A DNA stretch of 64,000 nt from Pseudomonas sp. PDM18 (GCF_014852585.1 NZ_JACVBX010000010.1:206604-270603), one strand, 5' to 3'. Positions 19,779-28,893 are shown, counted from the first letter of the stretch. Numbers and translations: made by a program. The notes: generated from the letters alone by a model not told the origin.

Positions 19779-20077
19779 CGACGACAGTGATGGTGGTGGA
19801 CCTCGACGAGCTCTGCCAGTCGGTGAACCTCCCCCGCGACGTGCTCGTCGAGATCGTCGAGGTGGGTATCGTGGAGCCCCGCGAACAGCGCGCCGGGCAT
19901 TGGGTCTTCGATTACCAGGCGGTCAGCGTGGTGCGCCGCGCGGTGCGCCTGCGTCGTGAGTTCGAGCTGGATTGGCCGGGCATTGCTCTGGCACTGCGGC
20001 TGCTGGAGGAGGTGGATGAGCTGCGAGCGGAGAACCGCTACCTGCGCCAGCGCCTGGCGCGATTGCTCGAGGAGTGA
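19775..20077 (+). CDS. cbpM: Chaperone modulator CbpM
   Basis: A 100-aa protein that binds the J-domain of CbpA and inhibits its co-chaperone and DNA-binding activity. It has a MerR-like winged helix (residues 8-60) followed by a C-terminal helix ([21 protein letters not shown]). It overlaps cbpA by 4 nt and is followed by a terminator, so cbpAM is a complete two-gene operon. Confidence 0.9.
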   Translation: MTTTVMVVDLDELCQSVNLPRDVLVEIVEVGIVEPREQRAGHWVFDYQAVSVVRRAVRLRREFELDWPGIALALRLLEEVDELRAENRYLRQRLARLLEE

Positions 20078-20082
20078 TGGAC

Positions 20083-20108
20083 AAGCGCCGGCCGAAGCCG
20101 GCGCTTTT
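20083..20108 (+). terminator. Terminator of the cbpAM operon
   Basis: AAGCGCCGGC, CGAA loop, GCCGGCGCTT, then TT: a perfect 10-bp stem just after the cbpM stop. The T-run is short, but the site could also serve the convergent flavin reductase gene because the stem is symmetric with AA on the far side. Confidence 0.85.
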
Positions 20109-20113
20109 GTCGA

Positions 20114-20674
20114 TCAGCGCGGCTGGTTCTGCACGATCCAGCCGGAGAAGGCATCGATGATGCTCTTCAGGAAGGGCTCGGTCTTCTCCGACAGCTTGCC
20201 GGATTCATCGAAGAAGCCGCCGGCGCCGCCCAGGTAGGCTTCGGGCTGCTGCAGCACGGGCATGTTGAGGAACACCAGCGACTGGCGCAGGTGGTGGTTG
20301 GCGCCGAAGCCGCCGATGGCGCCCGGCGAGGCACTGACCACGGCGCAGGGCTTGGCATTCCAGGCGCTCTTGCCGTAGGGGCGCGAGCCGACGTCGATGG
20401 CGTTCTTCAGCACGCCGGGCACTGAGCGGTTGTACTCGGGGGTGACGAAGAGCACCGCATCGGCGCGGGCGATGCGCTCGCGGAAGGCGGTGTAGCTGGC
20501 GGGCGGGGTGCCCACGTCGAGCTCTTCGTTGTACAGCGGCAGGTCGCCGATCTCCACGATTTCCAGCTTCAGGTTGGCCGGCGCCAGTGCGGCGAATGCC
20601 TTGGCGATCTTGCGGTTCAGGGATTCCTTGCGCAGGCTGCCGACAACAACGGCAACATCGAAGACTTGGCTCAT
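20114..20674 (-). CDS. NAD(P)H-dependent FMN reductase (ChrR/YieF-like quinone reductase)
   Basis: A 186-aa flavodoxin-fold reductase. It has the FMN phosphate loop GSLRKESLNR (about residues 12-21), TPEYNRSVPGVLKNAID and the following SPGAIGGFGA loop of the chromate/quinone reductase family. It starts at an ATG preceded by AGGAGTCGCC. The likely role is two-electron reduction of quinones or azo/chromate compounds for oxidative-stress protection. Substrate is not fixed by sequence. Confidence 0.9.
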   Translation of the reverse strand: MSQVFDVAVVVGSLRKESLNRKIAKAFAALAPANLKLEIVEIGDLPLYNEELDVGTPPASYTAFRERIARADAVLFVTPEYNRSVPGVLKNAIDVGSRPYGKSAWNAKPCAVVSASPGAIGGFGANHHLRQSLVFLNMPVLQQPEAYLGGAGGFFDESGKLSEKTEPFLKSIIDAFSGWIVQNQPR

Positions 20675-20856
20675 GGCGACTCCTAGGGATCGGGGTAGTG
20701 AGCCGTTTGTTATAGACGATGAGCGTGACATTGCGTGGACATGGATCAAGGTTCGGCAATCATGTCCCAGTCGTTCTGAATGATCTTGGCTCTGTGGGGT
20801 GGGGCATTGCACCACTAGAGTGGCGACATGTCCCAGCCGCCCGATTCGAGGTCCCC

Positions 20857-21597
20857 ATGTGCATGAAAGTCTTCTTCGCCGGAGCCAGCGGTGCCATCGG
20901 CCAGCGCCTGCTGCCGATGCTGCTGGAGCGTGGTTATCAGGTGCTGGCAATCAGTCGCTGCGCGCAGCGAGCCGCCGCTCTGGAGGCCGCGGGAGCGCGG
21001 GCGCTGGTGCTGGATGTCTATGACGCGCAAGCCCTGAGTGCCGCCATGCGGCAGTTCCAGCCGCGCTGGGTGATCCACCAGCTCACCGACCTGCCCGCCG
21101 GCCTCGACCCTGCCCTGATGCCCGCCGCCCAACCGCGCAACGCGCGGGTTCGCCGCGAAGGTACTGCCAACCTCGTGGCAGCAGCTCGCGCCGCTGGCGT
21201 CGAGCGCATGGTGGCGCAGAGCATCGCCTGGGCCTACGTGCCGGGCGAGTTGCCGTTGCATGAGGAACAACCGCTGGACCTGGGCGCCGAAGGCCCGCGC
21301 GCCATCAGTGTCGGCGGCGTCGCCGCGCTCGAAGAGGCGGTGCTCGGTGCGCGGCCGATGGAGGGCATCGTCTTGCGTTACGGCCGACTCTACGGGCCGG
21401 GTACGGGAGCCGATGCGGCAGACCCGAGGCTGGCCGTGCATGTGGACGATGCCGCCCGCGCCGCCCTGCTGGCGCTGGAGTGGGGCGCGCACGGCGCCTA
21501 CAACATCGCCGAACAGGACATCGAAGTCAGCTCGGCCAAGGCGCGACATCGCCTGGGCTGGCAGCCGGGCTTCCGCCTGGCGGGGGTGCCGGCATGA
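20857..21597 (+). CDS. NAD-dependent epimerase/dehydratase family protein
   Basis: A 246-aa short-chain reductase of the extended type. The Rossmann motif GASGAIGQRL is at about residues 8-17 and a VLRYGRLYGPG segment at about 170. The usual YxxxK catalytic pair is not obvious: the expected Tyr region reads AWAYVPGELPLHE, and the length is shorter than typical 300-aa members. It starts after GAGGTCCCC. It is translationally coupled (ATGA) to the cupin gene, which suggests a shared substrate. Confidence 0.82.
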   Translation: MCMKVFFAGASGAIGQRLLPMLLERGYQVLAISRCAQRAAALEAAGARALVLDVYDAQALSAAMRQFQPRWVIHQLTDLPAGLDPALMPAAQPRNARVRREGTANLVAAARAAGVERMVAQSIAWAYVPGELPLHEEQPLDLGAEGPRAISVGGVAALEEAVLGARPMEGIVLRYGRLYGPGTGADAADPRLAVHVDDAARAALLALEWGAHGAYNIAEQDIEVSSAKARHRLGWQPGFRLAGVPA

Positions 21598-22088
21598 GCC
21601 TCGTCTCGGGGCATGAGGCCCGGGCCGGTCTGGTGCTGGTCATTGCCCTCAGTGCCGGCGCATTGCTCTGGCAGCCCTGGTCGCGGCCGCTGGTGAGCCT
21701 GGCGCAAAGCCATGCCGGGGCTTCAGCTGGCGCGCGGCCGAGCACTCAGGTGAAGCGCCTGTCCTGCGAGCCGCTGGCCGACATGCCCGGCAAGGTCGTG
21801 ACCACGCTGCAGGTGGACTTCCCGCCCAACGGCTACACCCCGGCGCACCGCCATCCCGGCGCGGTGACTGCCATCGTGCTCAGTGGTCAGGTGCGCTCGC
21901 AGATGCAGGGCCTGCCGGCGCAGACTTACCGCGCGGGCCAGACCTGGTTCGAGCCCAGCCGCGAGCTGCACCTGTTCGCCGAGAACCCCAGCGCCAGCGA
22001 GCCTGCGCGCCTGCTGGCAGTGATTGTCAGCGACGAGCACTGCGGCCCGCTGGTGATCCCCGAACCGACCGCCGCCCACCGCCATTGA
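21594..22088 (+). CDS. Membrane-anchored or exported cupin-domain protein
   Basis: A 164-aa protein. An N-terminal hydrophobic segment (ARAGLVLVIALSAGALLW) acts as signal or anchor. A single cupin barrel follows, with the metal motif Y-x2-AHRHPGAVTAIVLSG (two His) and the second motif with SRELHLFAENP. Such exported small cupins often handle reactive or aromatic compounds, but the substrate is unknown. The 4-nt overlap with the epimerase gene indicates one transcript. Confidence 0.82.
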   Translation: MSLVSGHEARAGLVLVIALSAGALLWQPWSRPLVSLAQSHAGASAGARPSTQVKRLSCEPLADMPGKVVTTLQVDFPPNGYTPAHRHPGAVTAIVLSGQVRSQMQGLPAQTYRAGQTWFEPSRELHLFAENPSASEPARLLAVIVSDEHCGPLVIPEPTAAHRH

Positions 22089-22110
22089 TGCTTCGCGAAA
22101 GGAGATTCGC

Positions 22111-22962
22111 ATGACCCCACTCACCCCCTTCAGCGCTGCCCAGCTCGACGCGACCCTGGCCCGCCTCGGCCTGTCGCCGGAGCGCCCAGCGCCGACGCTG
22201 GAAAACCTCGACCGGCTGATCGTCGCCGCGCTGCATCACCTGCCTTTCGAGAACCTCGACGTGCTGCTGGACCAGCCCATCCTGATCGAGCCGGAGGCGG
22301 TGTTCGCCAAGGTCGTCGAGCGCCAGCGCGGCGGTTACTGCTTCGAGTTGAACAGCCTGTTCGCCCGCCTGCTGGCCAGCCTGGATTACCGTGTGACCCT
22401 GCTGGTGGCGCGGGTGCGCTGGGGCCTTCCGGCGGATGCGCCGCTGACGCCGCAGACGCACCTGCTGCTGCGCATCGATCTGGCCGAAGGGCCGCACCTG
22501 GTGGATATCGGCTTCGGCGGCCCTGCTTCGCCCAAAGCCCTGCCGCTGCGGGTGAACGAAGAGCTGCCAGGAGGCTGGCGTGTCAGTGGTTCGGCGGATG
22601 AGGAACTGGAGATGGCAACGCGCTCGGCATCCGGCTGGCAGACGCTGTACCGCTTCACCCTCGAGCCGCAGCATTGGGCCGACTACGGCATGCGCAACTG
22701 GTACACCTCGACCTACCCGCAGAGCGTGTTCCGCCACTCCCTGCGCGTGGCGCTCAGCGACGGCGGCGCGCGGCTGTCGCTGTTCAACGGGCAATTCAGC
22801 CGGCGTGGTGCGGACGGCGAAGTCGAGCAGCGCTCGATCGAGCATGCCGACGAATTGCTGGACGTCCTGCGCGAGCGTTTCCACCTGCAACCGGCGGCGC
22901 CGGACCTGCCGGCCCTGCGCCGTCGGCTGGCTCAGTTGCTGGAGTCGGCCGTCAGCGCCTGA
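22111..22962 (+). CDS. Arylamine N-acetyltransferase (NAT)
   Basis: A 283-aa acetyl-CoA:arylamine N-acetyltransferase. The Cys-His-Asp triad is intact: Cys77 in RGGYCFELN, His117 in QTHLLL and Asp132 in VDIGFGG. The PFENLD signature is at about residue 45. It acetylates aromatic amines and hydrazines. Its last 31 nt overlap the end of the convergent lipoprotein gene. Confidence 0.93.
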   Translation: MTPLTPFSAAQLDATLARLGLSPERPAPTLENLDRLIVAALHHLPFENLDVLLDQPILIEPEAVFAKVVERQRGGYCFELNSLFARLLASLDYRVTLLVARVRWGLPADAPLTPQTHLLLRIDLAEGPHLVDIGFGGPASPKALPLRVNEELPGGWRVSGSADEELEMATRSASGWQTLYRFTLEPQHWADYGMRNWYTSTYPQSVFRHSLRVALSDGGARLSLFNGQFSRRGADGEVEQRSIEHADELLDVLRERFHLQPAAPDLPALRRRLAQLLESAVSA

Positions 22963-23603
22963 GTGCCGCGAGGCTCGGCGGAGGCGGCAATGTCCGGCGC
23001 CACGCCGATGGCCAGCCGGACGATGCGGCCGGGCAGTTCGTCGCGCAGTAGTTCGCCGCCGGGCCTGCCGGCGAGCCAGTTGCCGTCGATGTCCGAGGCA
23101 CGGCACTGCAGCTGGCGTTCGCCGTCGGGTGAGTCCGGCAACAGCCAGCGGCAGCGCCCGTCGAAGATGCGCACGCCCTTTTTCGGCATTCCGGCGCTGC
23201 CGGCGGAGAGCTGGCTGCGGACAGCCAGGTTGGCGAAGCTGATATCGGGTTGCACGGCGTCCAGGGGGTGGGTGGCCGATTCGCCGTCCATTTCGATGAG
23301 GATGTGCCGGAGCTCGCGCCTGCAACCGTCGCTGCTCAGGCTCAGCGGCACCTGGTAACTGACCCGGTAGGGGCGTTCACCGTGGCCGGGCGTGGCGAAG
23401 AGGCGTTGCGTGAGGTCGTCTTGCGCCGGGGAATTGCAGTGGCTGCCCTCGGGTGGCGAATAGCGCGCATTACCCACCAGGCTGAAATCGCCCGGCAGGT
23501 CGGCTTCGAAAGTGAATTCGTCGCTCGCGCAGCCGCTCAGGACGAGGGCTGCCAGCGAGGGGAGCCACCGCCACAGTGGGCGGCTGGAGGGGCGGGAAGG
23601 CAT
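22932..23603 (-). CDS. Putative lipoprotein
   Basis: A 223-aa protein starting MPSRPSSRPLWRW. It has a signal peptide ending in lipobox LSGC (Cys at about residue 25), giving an outer-membrane or periplasmic lipoprotein. The mature part is beta-rich, with four Cys pairs of spacing suggestive of disulfides. No family is recognised. Convergent with nat. Confidence 0.7.
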   Translation of the reverse strand: MPSRPSSRPLWRWLPSLAALVLSGCASDEFTFEADLPGDFSLVGNARYSPPEGSHCNSPAQDDLTQRLFATPGHGERPYRVSYQVPLSLSSDGCRRELRHILIEMDGESATHPLDAVQPDISFANLAVRSQLSAGSAGMPKKGVRIFDGRCRWLLPDSPDGERQLQCRASDIDGNWLAGRPGGELLRDELPGRIVRLAIGVAPDIAASAEPRGTQALTADSSN

Positions 23604-23715
23604 GGGGAGGTCCTGCGGCAGTCGAAGCTGCGCAGGAGCATCCACGGATCAGCGGAGCGACTGTATCGGATTGCTCGGTACTGGTTGTAGGAAAGCGGCC
23701 AGTCAGTCCGGCGGC

Positions 23716-24171
23716 TCAGCCGATCATCCCAAAACCACGCGCCATCAGGGTCGCCAGCAGCGGCAGGATCAGCAGCGCCAGCAGCTCCACGCGGATGGTC
23801 ATGATCACCAGCTTCGCCTGGCGCTCGCTGGGCACTGGAACGCGGCCAGCCTTGAGCTCGTTGCGCCAGTTGAGGAAGGTCATGGTCGGCAGGATCGACA
23901 GCAGCGCCACCAGCACGAAGAGGCCGATCTTGGCGTGGAACAGACTGTTGTGCAGATAGTAATCCGTGCCCTTGGCGAACCAGACGACACGTGCCGCGCC
24001 GGTCAGCAGTACCACGCCGGCACAGGCGCCGTAGGCCAGGTCGACTATCACCAGGCTGCGCGCCCGCGACAGGTCCAGCGGCAGGCGGAACAGCTGGTGC
24101 TCCAGCACCAGCAGGGCGAACAGGATGAAGATCGACAGGTAGTGCAGGTACGCGGCGATGGCTTGGGCCAT
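23716..24171 (-). CDS. DUF2214 family membrane protein
   Basis: A 151-aa protein with four predicted transmembrane helices at about residues 6-28, 43-65, 78-98 and 126-147. It has the conserved start HYLSIFILFALLVLEH and the VLLTGAARVVWFAKG segment of DUF2214. Function unknown. It begins after AGAGGACCCACTC. Together with the GGDEF gene upstream on the same strand it may form one transcript. Confidence 0.82.
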   Translation of the reverse strand: MAQAIAAYLHYLSIFILFALLVLEHQLFRLPLDLSRARSLVIVDLAYGACAGVVLLTGAARVVWFAKGTDYYLHNSLFHAKIGLFVLVALLSILPTMTFLNWRNELKAGRVPVPSERQAKLVIMTIRVELLALLILPLLATLMARGFGMIG

Positions 24172-24203
24172 GAGTGGGTCCTCTGCTGGGGCCTTGCTTC
24201 TGA

Positions 24204-25247
24204 TCAGGCTGAGGCCGGCGGCGCGCTGAAGTTCACCCGGTTGCGCCCGGCCTGCTTGGCACTGTAAAGCGCGCCGTCGGCGCGTTCCAGCGCCTGGTCG
24301 ACAGGCTCTTCACCTGCCAGCAGGGTGCAGCCAATGCTCAGGCTGACCGGCAGCGGCCCGCAGGGGAGTTGCACCGGCTCGTGGCCGATCAGCTCGCGCA
24401 CGCGCTCGGCGACGCGCTGCAGTTCCTCGCCGTCCTTCACCTTGAGCAGGGCGACGAACTCCTCGCCGCCCTGGCGCACCAGCAGGTCGTCCGGCCGTAG
24501 CGCGGCGCGCAGGCGGCGGGCGCATTCGCAGAGCACCTGATCGCCGGCGGCGTGGCCGTGCTGGTCGTTGATCGCCTTGAAGTGGTCGAGGTCGGCGTAG
24601 ATCACGCCCAGCTGCACGTGGTTTTGCCGCGCCAGGCGGCACTCGCGGTCCTGGAAGGCGAGCAGGCCACCGCGGTTCCACAACTGGGTCAGTGGGTCGA
24701 GCAGGGCCTTGCGCTGCTCGCGGTCCATTTCCACGCGCAGGTCGCGGTTGCTCTGGATCAGTGTGCGCAATTGCAGGTAGCCCTCGGCGAGGGTGGCAAG
24801 GTCGCGGAAGTTGGCCTGCTGCGCCTCGGTCATGCTGCGCGGCCGCGGGTCGACCATGCACAGGGTGCCGATGGCCTGGCCATTGCCGGCGCGCAGCGGG
24901 CGACCGGCGTAGAAACGGATGTAGGGCGGGCCGAGCACCAGCGGGTTGTCGGCGAAGCGTTCGTCGAGGGTGGCATCGGGCACCAGCAGGGTGTCCTCGC
25001 CGAGGATCGCGTAGCCGCAGAAGGACACGTCGCGCGTGGTCTCGGTGGCGTCCAGGCCGACGCGGGCCTTGAACCACTGGCGATCCTGGTCGATCAGGCT
25101 GATCAGCACGGTGTCTACCTTCACCAGGTCCTGGGTCAGCTGGACGAGGGTATCCAGGTAGTGCTCGGCCGGGGTGTCGAGCAGGTTCATCTCATCCAGG
25201 GTCTGCTGACGCAGGGTTTCGTCAACGGGAATGGGACAAGCCGGCAT
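24204..25247 (-). CDS. GAF-GGDEF diguanylate cyclase
   Basis: A 347-aa soluble protein. A GAF sensor domain (about residues 25-165, with DRQWFKARVGLDATETTR and FYAGRPL...GTLCMVD) precedes a GGDEF domain (about 180-340). The active site GGEEF and the RPDD inhibitory site five residues before it are intact, so synthesis of c-di-GMP with product feedback is expected. It has a strong GAGGAG start. Its stop lies close to DUF2214 and its start 17 nt after the MATE gene stop, so MATE-GGDEF-DUF2214 may be one operon. Confidence 0.9.
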   Translation of the reverse strand: MPACPIPVDETLRQQTLDEMNLLDTPAEHYLDTLVQLTQDLVKVDTVLISLIDQDRQWFKARVGLDATETTRDVSFCGYAILGEDTLLVPDATLDERFADNPLVLGPPYIRFYAGRPLRAGNGQAIGTLCMVDPRPRSMTEAQQANFRDLATLAEGYLQLRTLIQSNRDLRVEMDREQRKALLDPLTQLWNRGGLLAFQDRECRLARQNHVQLGVIYADLDHFKAINDQHGHAAGDQVLCECARRLRAALRPDDLLVRQGGEEFVALLKVKDGEELQRVAERVRELIGHEPVQLPCGPLPVSLSIGCTLLAGEEPVDQALERADGALYSAKQAGRNRVNFSAPPASA

Positions 25248-25264
25248 GGCGTCTCCTCAACAGG

Positions 25265-26614
25265 TCAGGGGCTGGCAGGCGCCTGCCAGGCGTCTTGGCG
25301 TGTCAGCTTCCACGCGTAGCCGGCTAGGACCAGCGCACGCAGCAACATGAAGCATAGGAAGGTTAGCCACAATCCGTGATTTCCCCAGCCCTGCAGGGCG
25401 AATCCCAGCGGCAGACTGGCGGCGCAGGCCAGCAGCATGGCGTTGCGCATCTCGCGGGCGCGGGTGGCGCCGATGAACAGGCCGTCGAGCAGGTAGCTCC
25501 ACATGCCGATGAGTGGCAGGCAGGCGAGGTAGGGCAGGTACTGGTCGGCGGTGGCGCGCACCTCCGGGATGTCGCTCTGCAGGGCGATGAACAGGTGCCC
25601 GAAGAAGGTGAAGAAGACGACGAACAGCAGGCTGGCGATCAGCGACCAGCCGCAGGCGACCACCAGCGAGCGGCGCAGCGCGGTGCGGTCGCGGCCGCCG
25701 ATGGCATGGCCGCACAGCGCCTCCACGGCGTGGGCGAGGCCGTCGAGGGCGTAGGCAGTGACCATCAGGCCGTTGAGCAGCAGCGCGTTGGCCGCCACCG
25801 TGGCGTCGCCCAGGCGCGTGCCCTGCACCGTGAGCAGGAAGAACACGCCCTGCAGCGCCAGGCTGCGGATGAAAATGTCGCGGTTGACCATCAGCAGCGG
25901 CCGCCAGCTGGCCCAGGCGCGCAGGCGTGACCAGTCCGGCAGGCCGGGAAAGCGCCTGAGCGCACCACGGGTCAACGCCAGGCCGAGCAGCGCGCCGCCC
26001 CATTCCGCGGTTACCGCGGCCTTTGCCGCGCCGGCCACGCCCCAGCCCAGGCCCAGCACGAACCACAGGCTGAGGACGATATTGATGAGGTTGGTGGTCA
26101 GCAGGATCGCCAACGGTGCGCGGGCGTTCTGCGTGCCGAGGAACCAGCCGACCAGCGCATAGGTGGCCAGTGCCGCCGGCAGGCCGAACAGGCGGATGTG
26201 GAAGAACTCGCGGGCCAGCACATCCAGCTCCGGGGACGGGCGCATCAGCGCAAGCGCGGGGCCGGTCAGCGGCACCGCCAGCAGGCTGAGCAGCAGGGCG
26301 AGGCCCAGCGCCAGCAGCAGGCCCTGGCCGAGAATCCGCCGCAAGGCTCCGCCGTCTTCACGCCCGGCCGCCTGGGCGGCGAAGCCGGTGGTGCCCATGC
26401 GCAGGAAGCCCAGCACGCCGACCAGCAGGGTATAGAGCCCGCCGCCAACCGCGACGGCGCCCAACTGGTGCGCATGCGGCAGGTGGCCGATGACCGCGCT
26501 GTCCACCAGGGTGACCAGCGGCACGGAAACGTTGGAGAGGATCATCGGCGCGGCGAGCGCCCAGACACGACGATGGGTCGGCGAATGTCGCCAGGCTTCG
26601 AGCAGGGAATTCAT
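25265..26614 (-). CDS. MATE family efflux transporter (DinF-like)
   Basis: A 449-aa multidrug and toxic compound extrusion protein with 12 predicted transmembrane segments and the two-fold MATE repeat. N-terminal PMILSNVSVPLVTLVDSAVIG and the repeat-2 counterpart LALQGVFFLLTVQGTRLGDATVAANALL are typical of the DinF subgroup. Ion and substrate are not defined. Start preceded by CAGGAG. Confidence 0.9.
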   Translation of the reverse strand: MNSLLEAWRHSPTHRRVWALAAPMILSNVSVPLVTLVDSAVIGHLPHAHQLGAVAVGGGLYTLLVGVLGFLRMGTTGFAAQAAGREDGGALRRILGQGLLLALGLALLLSLLAVPLTGPALALMRPSPELDVLAREFFHIRLFGLPAALATYALVGWFLGTQNARAPLAILLTTNLINIVLSLWFVLGLGWGVAGAAKAAVTAEWGGALLGLALTRGALRRFPGLPDWSRLRAWASWRPLLMVNRDIFIRSLALQGVFFLLTVQGTRLGDATVAANALLLNGLMVTAYALDGLAHAVEALCGHAIGGRDRTALRRSLVVACGWSLIASLLFVVFFTFFGHLFIALQSDIPEVRATADQYLPYLACLPLIGMWSYLLDGLFIGATRAREMRNAMLLACAASLPLGFALQGWGNHGLWLTFLCFMLLRALVLAGYAWKLTRQDAWQAPASP

Positions 26615-26679
26615 GAGGGGCTCCTGAGCTGGCGCGCAGTATAGCGAGCCGGGAGCCCCGTGCTTTCAGCCGGCCGTGA

Positions 26680-27081
26680 TCAGGCCGTCTTCTTGCGGTA
26701 GGCGCAGTAGCCGGGGCGCGGGCCGACCTGCGGGTGGTTGCGGCAGGTGTCCGGGCGCTTGGCGTAGACGCTACAGAGGCGCGTCTTGCGGTCGAGGAAG
26801 TAGCAGTCGCCGTTGCTGGTGCGGGTCAGGGTGAAGATGCCGCTCTTCTGGTTGAAACGCTCGACGACGCCTTCCTTGAGCAGTCGCTTGGCGATGTTCT
26901 TCGCCGGTTCGTCGCGCTCGAATTCGTCGACCACGCCGATCCGGATCAGGTCGTTGACGTTCACTTCCGCCGGCATGGTGCAGCAGGTGGCGTTGCAGTC
27001 CTTGCACAGGCCCGAGGTGTACTTCGCCCAGGTTTCCAGGCGGTCCAGTTCGGCGTTGGCAATCAGCGGTGGTTTTCTCAT
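26680..27081 (-). CDS. YkgJ-type cysteine-cluster protein
   Basis: A 133-aa protein with a conserved metal-binding cysteine cluster. C-x2-C-x3-CC (GLCKDCNATCC, about residues 25-35) is followed by CYFLD, RLCSVYAKRPDTCRNHP and GYCAYR. The family is thought to chelate zinc or iron-sulfur. No partner is apparent; flanking genes are on the same strand but separated by 60-90 nt. Confidence 0.85.
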   Translation of the reverse strand: MRKPPLIANAELDRLETWAKYTSGLCKDCNATCCTMPAEVNVNDLIRIGVVDEFERDEPAKNIAKRLLKEGVVERFNQKSGIFTLTRTSNGDCYFLDRKTRLCSVYAKRPDTCRNHPQVGPRPGYCAYRKKTA

Positions 27082-27171
27082 GGCGGCAAGTCGGTAGCGG
27101 TGGCGCGAAGGCGCGCATCATAGTGGTCGGCGCGCAGATTTGCTTGGCCTTTCGACGAACAGAGCGGCGTT

Positions 27172-27711
27172 CTACAGAGCGTCGATTCCGCCGTTATCGC
27201 GCAGATAGTCCCTGAAGGTCGGGTAGCAGATGAGGAACCAGGGCGTGAAACGCTCCGGGTGCGCGGCCATCTCGGCTTCCAGATCGGGCAGGGCGACGTA
27301 GCGGAAGTCGTCGGCCTCCTGTGGATCGGGGTGCGGTGGCTGCTCATCGACGGCACCGAACAGGTGGCCGTACTCGTGCTCGGTCATGCCGTTGGCCAAC
27401 GCCAGGCGATAGCTGAACTCGAACAGCTTGCGCAGCTCGACCTGTACGCCCATCTCCTCGCGCAGCCGGCGTTCGGCAGCGTGCTTCGCGGACTCATCGG
27501 GGTAAGGGTGGCCGCAGCAGGTATTGCTCCACAGTCCGCCACAGTGATACTTGCCCGCCGCGCGGCGCTGCAGCAGCAGTTCACCGGCGCGGTTGAACAC
27601 GTAGACCGAAATGGCACGGTGGCGCAGCCCGAGATGATGGGCCTGGTGTTTTTCCATCGTGCCGGTCGGGTTGTCGTGTTCGTCGACCAGGATCACCTGG
27701 ATATCGGTCAT
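27172..27711 (-). CDS. idi: Type I isopentenyl-diphosphate delta-isomerase
   Basis: Interconverts isopentenyl and dimethylallyl diphosphate. It is 179 aa, the standard type I length, with a NUDIX-fold core. NTCCGHPYPDE holds the catalytic Cys, and RRLREEMG and EHEYGHL hold the metal ligands and catalytic Glu. The start MTDIQVILVDE follows CAGGAGATTTCC. Organisms with the MEP pathway do not strictly need it because IspH makes both isomers. No carotenoid genes are adjacent. Confidence 0.94.
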   Translation of the reverse strand: MTDIQVILVDEHDNPTGTMEKHQAHHLGLRHRAISVYVFNRAGELLLQRRAAGKYHCGGLWSNTCCGHPYPDESAKHAAERRLREEMGVQVELRKLFEFSYRLALANGMTEHEYGHLFGAVDEQPPHPDPQEADDFRYVALPDLEAEMAAHPERFTPWFLICYPTFRDYLRDNGGIDAL

Positions 27712-27761
27712 GGAAATCTCCTGCGGGCGAGCCATCCGTGCTCAGAGTAGACGGATGGTTT

Positions 27762-28211
27762 TCAGCCCTTGCGGATCATCCAGATGCCCACCGCGATGGC
27801 GGCCATGCCGGCGATCTTCAGGGTGCTCACCGGCGCTTCCTTGAAACCGGCCCAGCCGAAGTGGTCCAGCGCCAGTGCCATGCCCAGCTGGCCGGCGAGC
27901 ACCAGCACCATGAACATCAGCGCGCCGACGCGCGGTGCGGCGAAGGCGGCGATGAAGATGAAGAACATCCCCAGGAAGCCGCCGCACCACTGCCACCAGG
28001 GCATCCCGCGCATCGCTGCGAGGCTGGGGAATTCGCGGTTGGCCAGGGTCAGCGCGAGCAGGCCGAGCATGCCGACGAAGAAGGAAATCAGCGCGGCGGC
28101 CAGCACGCTGGATACCTGCTTGGCCAGTTGGCCGTTGATGCCGGCCTGAAGGGGCAGGCAGGCGCCGGCGATCAGCGGAAGGACGAACAACCACCAGGGT
28201 GGCGTAGGCAT
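27762..28211 (-). CDS. DMT-superfamily small transporter (DUF606/YdcZ)
   Basis: A 149-aa membrane protein of five predicted transmembrane helices, half the size of EamA transporters, so probably a dimer. The start WWLFVLPLIAGACLPLQAGINGQL is characteristic of DUF606. Begins after CGGAG. Substrate unknown. Confidence 0.85.
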   Translation of the reverse strand: MPTPPWWLFVLPLIAGACLPLQAGINGQLAKQVSSVLAAALISFFVGMLGLLALTLANREFPSLAAMRGMPWWQWCGGFLGMFFIFIAAFAAPRVGALMFMVLVLAGQLGMALALDHFGWAGFKEAPVSTLKIAGMAAIAVGIWMIRKG

Positions 28212-28337
28212 GGGAAACTCCGGAAAGGGTCGCAAAGCTGGGCAGCGAAGGGCTGGCCAGCGGTCGATCGAGAATAGTCAGCCGCGTAGTATGCACCAGA
28301 CTGGAGCATCGCTCCCGCCCCGATGGAGGTCCCGACC

Positions 28338-28739
28338 ATGGCCACCCGTGCTTCCCGCGTGCTGAGCGTCCGCATCGAGCGGCCGCGCGACACCGCCTAC
28401 GAGTTCCTCGCCGACCCGACGAACTTCCCTTACTGGGCTTCAGGCTTGTGCAGCTCCATCGAGCCGCTGGAAGGTGATCTCTGGCTGGCGCAGACACCCC
28501 AGGGCCCCCTGCGCGTGCGCTTCACGCCGCGCAACGCGTTCGGCGTGCTCGACCATGACGTGCTGCCCGAGCAGGCGCCGGCCATCCACATCCCGTTGCG
28601 ACTGATCGCCAATGCCGAAGGCTGCGAGCTGCAACTCACGCTGTTGCGCCAGCCACAGATGGACGACGCCACCTTCGAGCGCGACGCGCAGTGGGTGGAG
28701 CGTGACCTGCAGGCGATCAAGGTGTTGCTGGAGGGGTGA
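28338..28739 (+). CDS. SRPBCC-fold (START-like) protein
   Basis: A 133-aa polyketide cyclase/dehydrase-like ligand-binding protein. It has the family start SVRIERPRDTAYEFLADPTNFPYWA and a C-terminal long helix (FERDAQWVERDLQAIKVLLEG). A strong GGAGG site decides the ATG at 28338. Divergent from the DUF606 gene. Ligand unknown. Confidence 0.82.
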   Translation: MATRASRVLSVRIERPRDTAYEFLADPTNFPYWASGLCSSIEPLEGDLWLAQTPQGPLRVRFTPRNAFGVLDHDVLPEQAPAIHIPLRLIANAEGCELQLTLLRQPQMDDATFERDAQWVERDLQAIKVLLEG

Positions 28740-28812
28740 TATCGCACTTCTCCTGTAGGAACGGGTCATGGCCGTGATCGCGGGCATACAGGTTTACAGA
28801 GGAATCAACCCT

Positions 28813-28884
28813 GTAGGGCGAGCTCGCGAACCGCCACACACCGAAGCCGCAGGCTGACTCGTTCGCGAGCAAGCTCGCTCCTAC
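28813..28884. repeat. REP doublet (GTAGGAGCGAGC family, left end diverged)
   Basis: GTAGGGCGAGCTCGCGAAC at the left and GTTCGCGAGCAAGCTCGCTC-CTAC at the right form inverted ends around about 30 bp. It lies at the 3' end of fadH, between convergent genes. Confidence 0.75.
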
Positions 28885-28893
28885 AAAAAAGCC

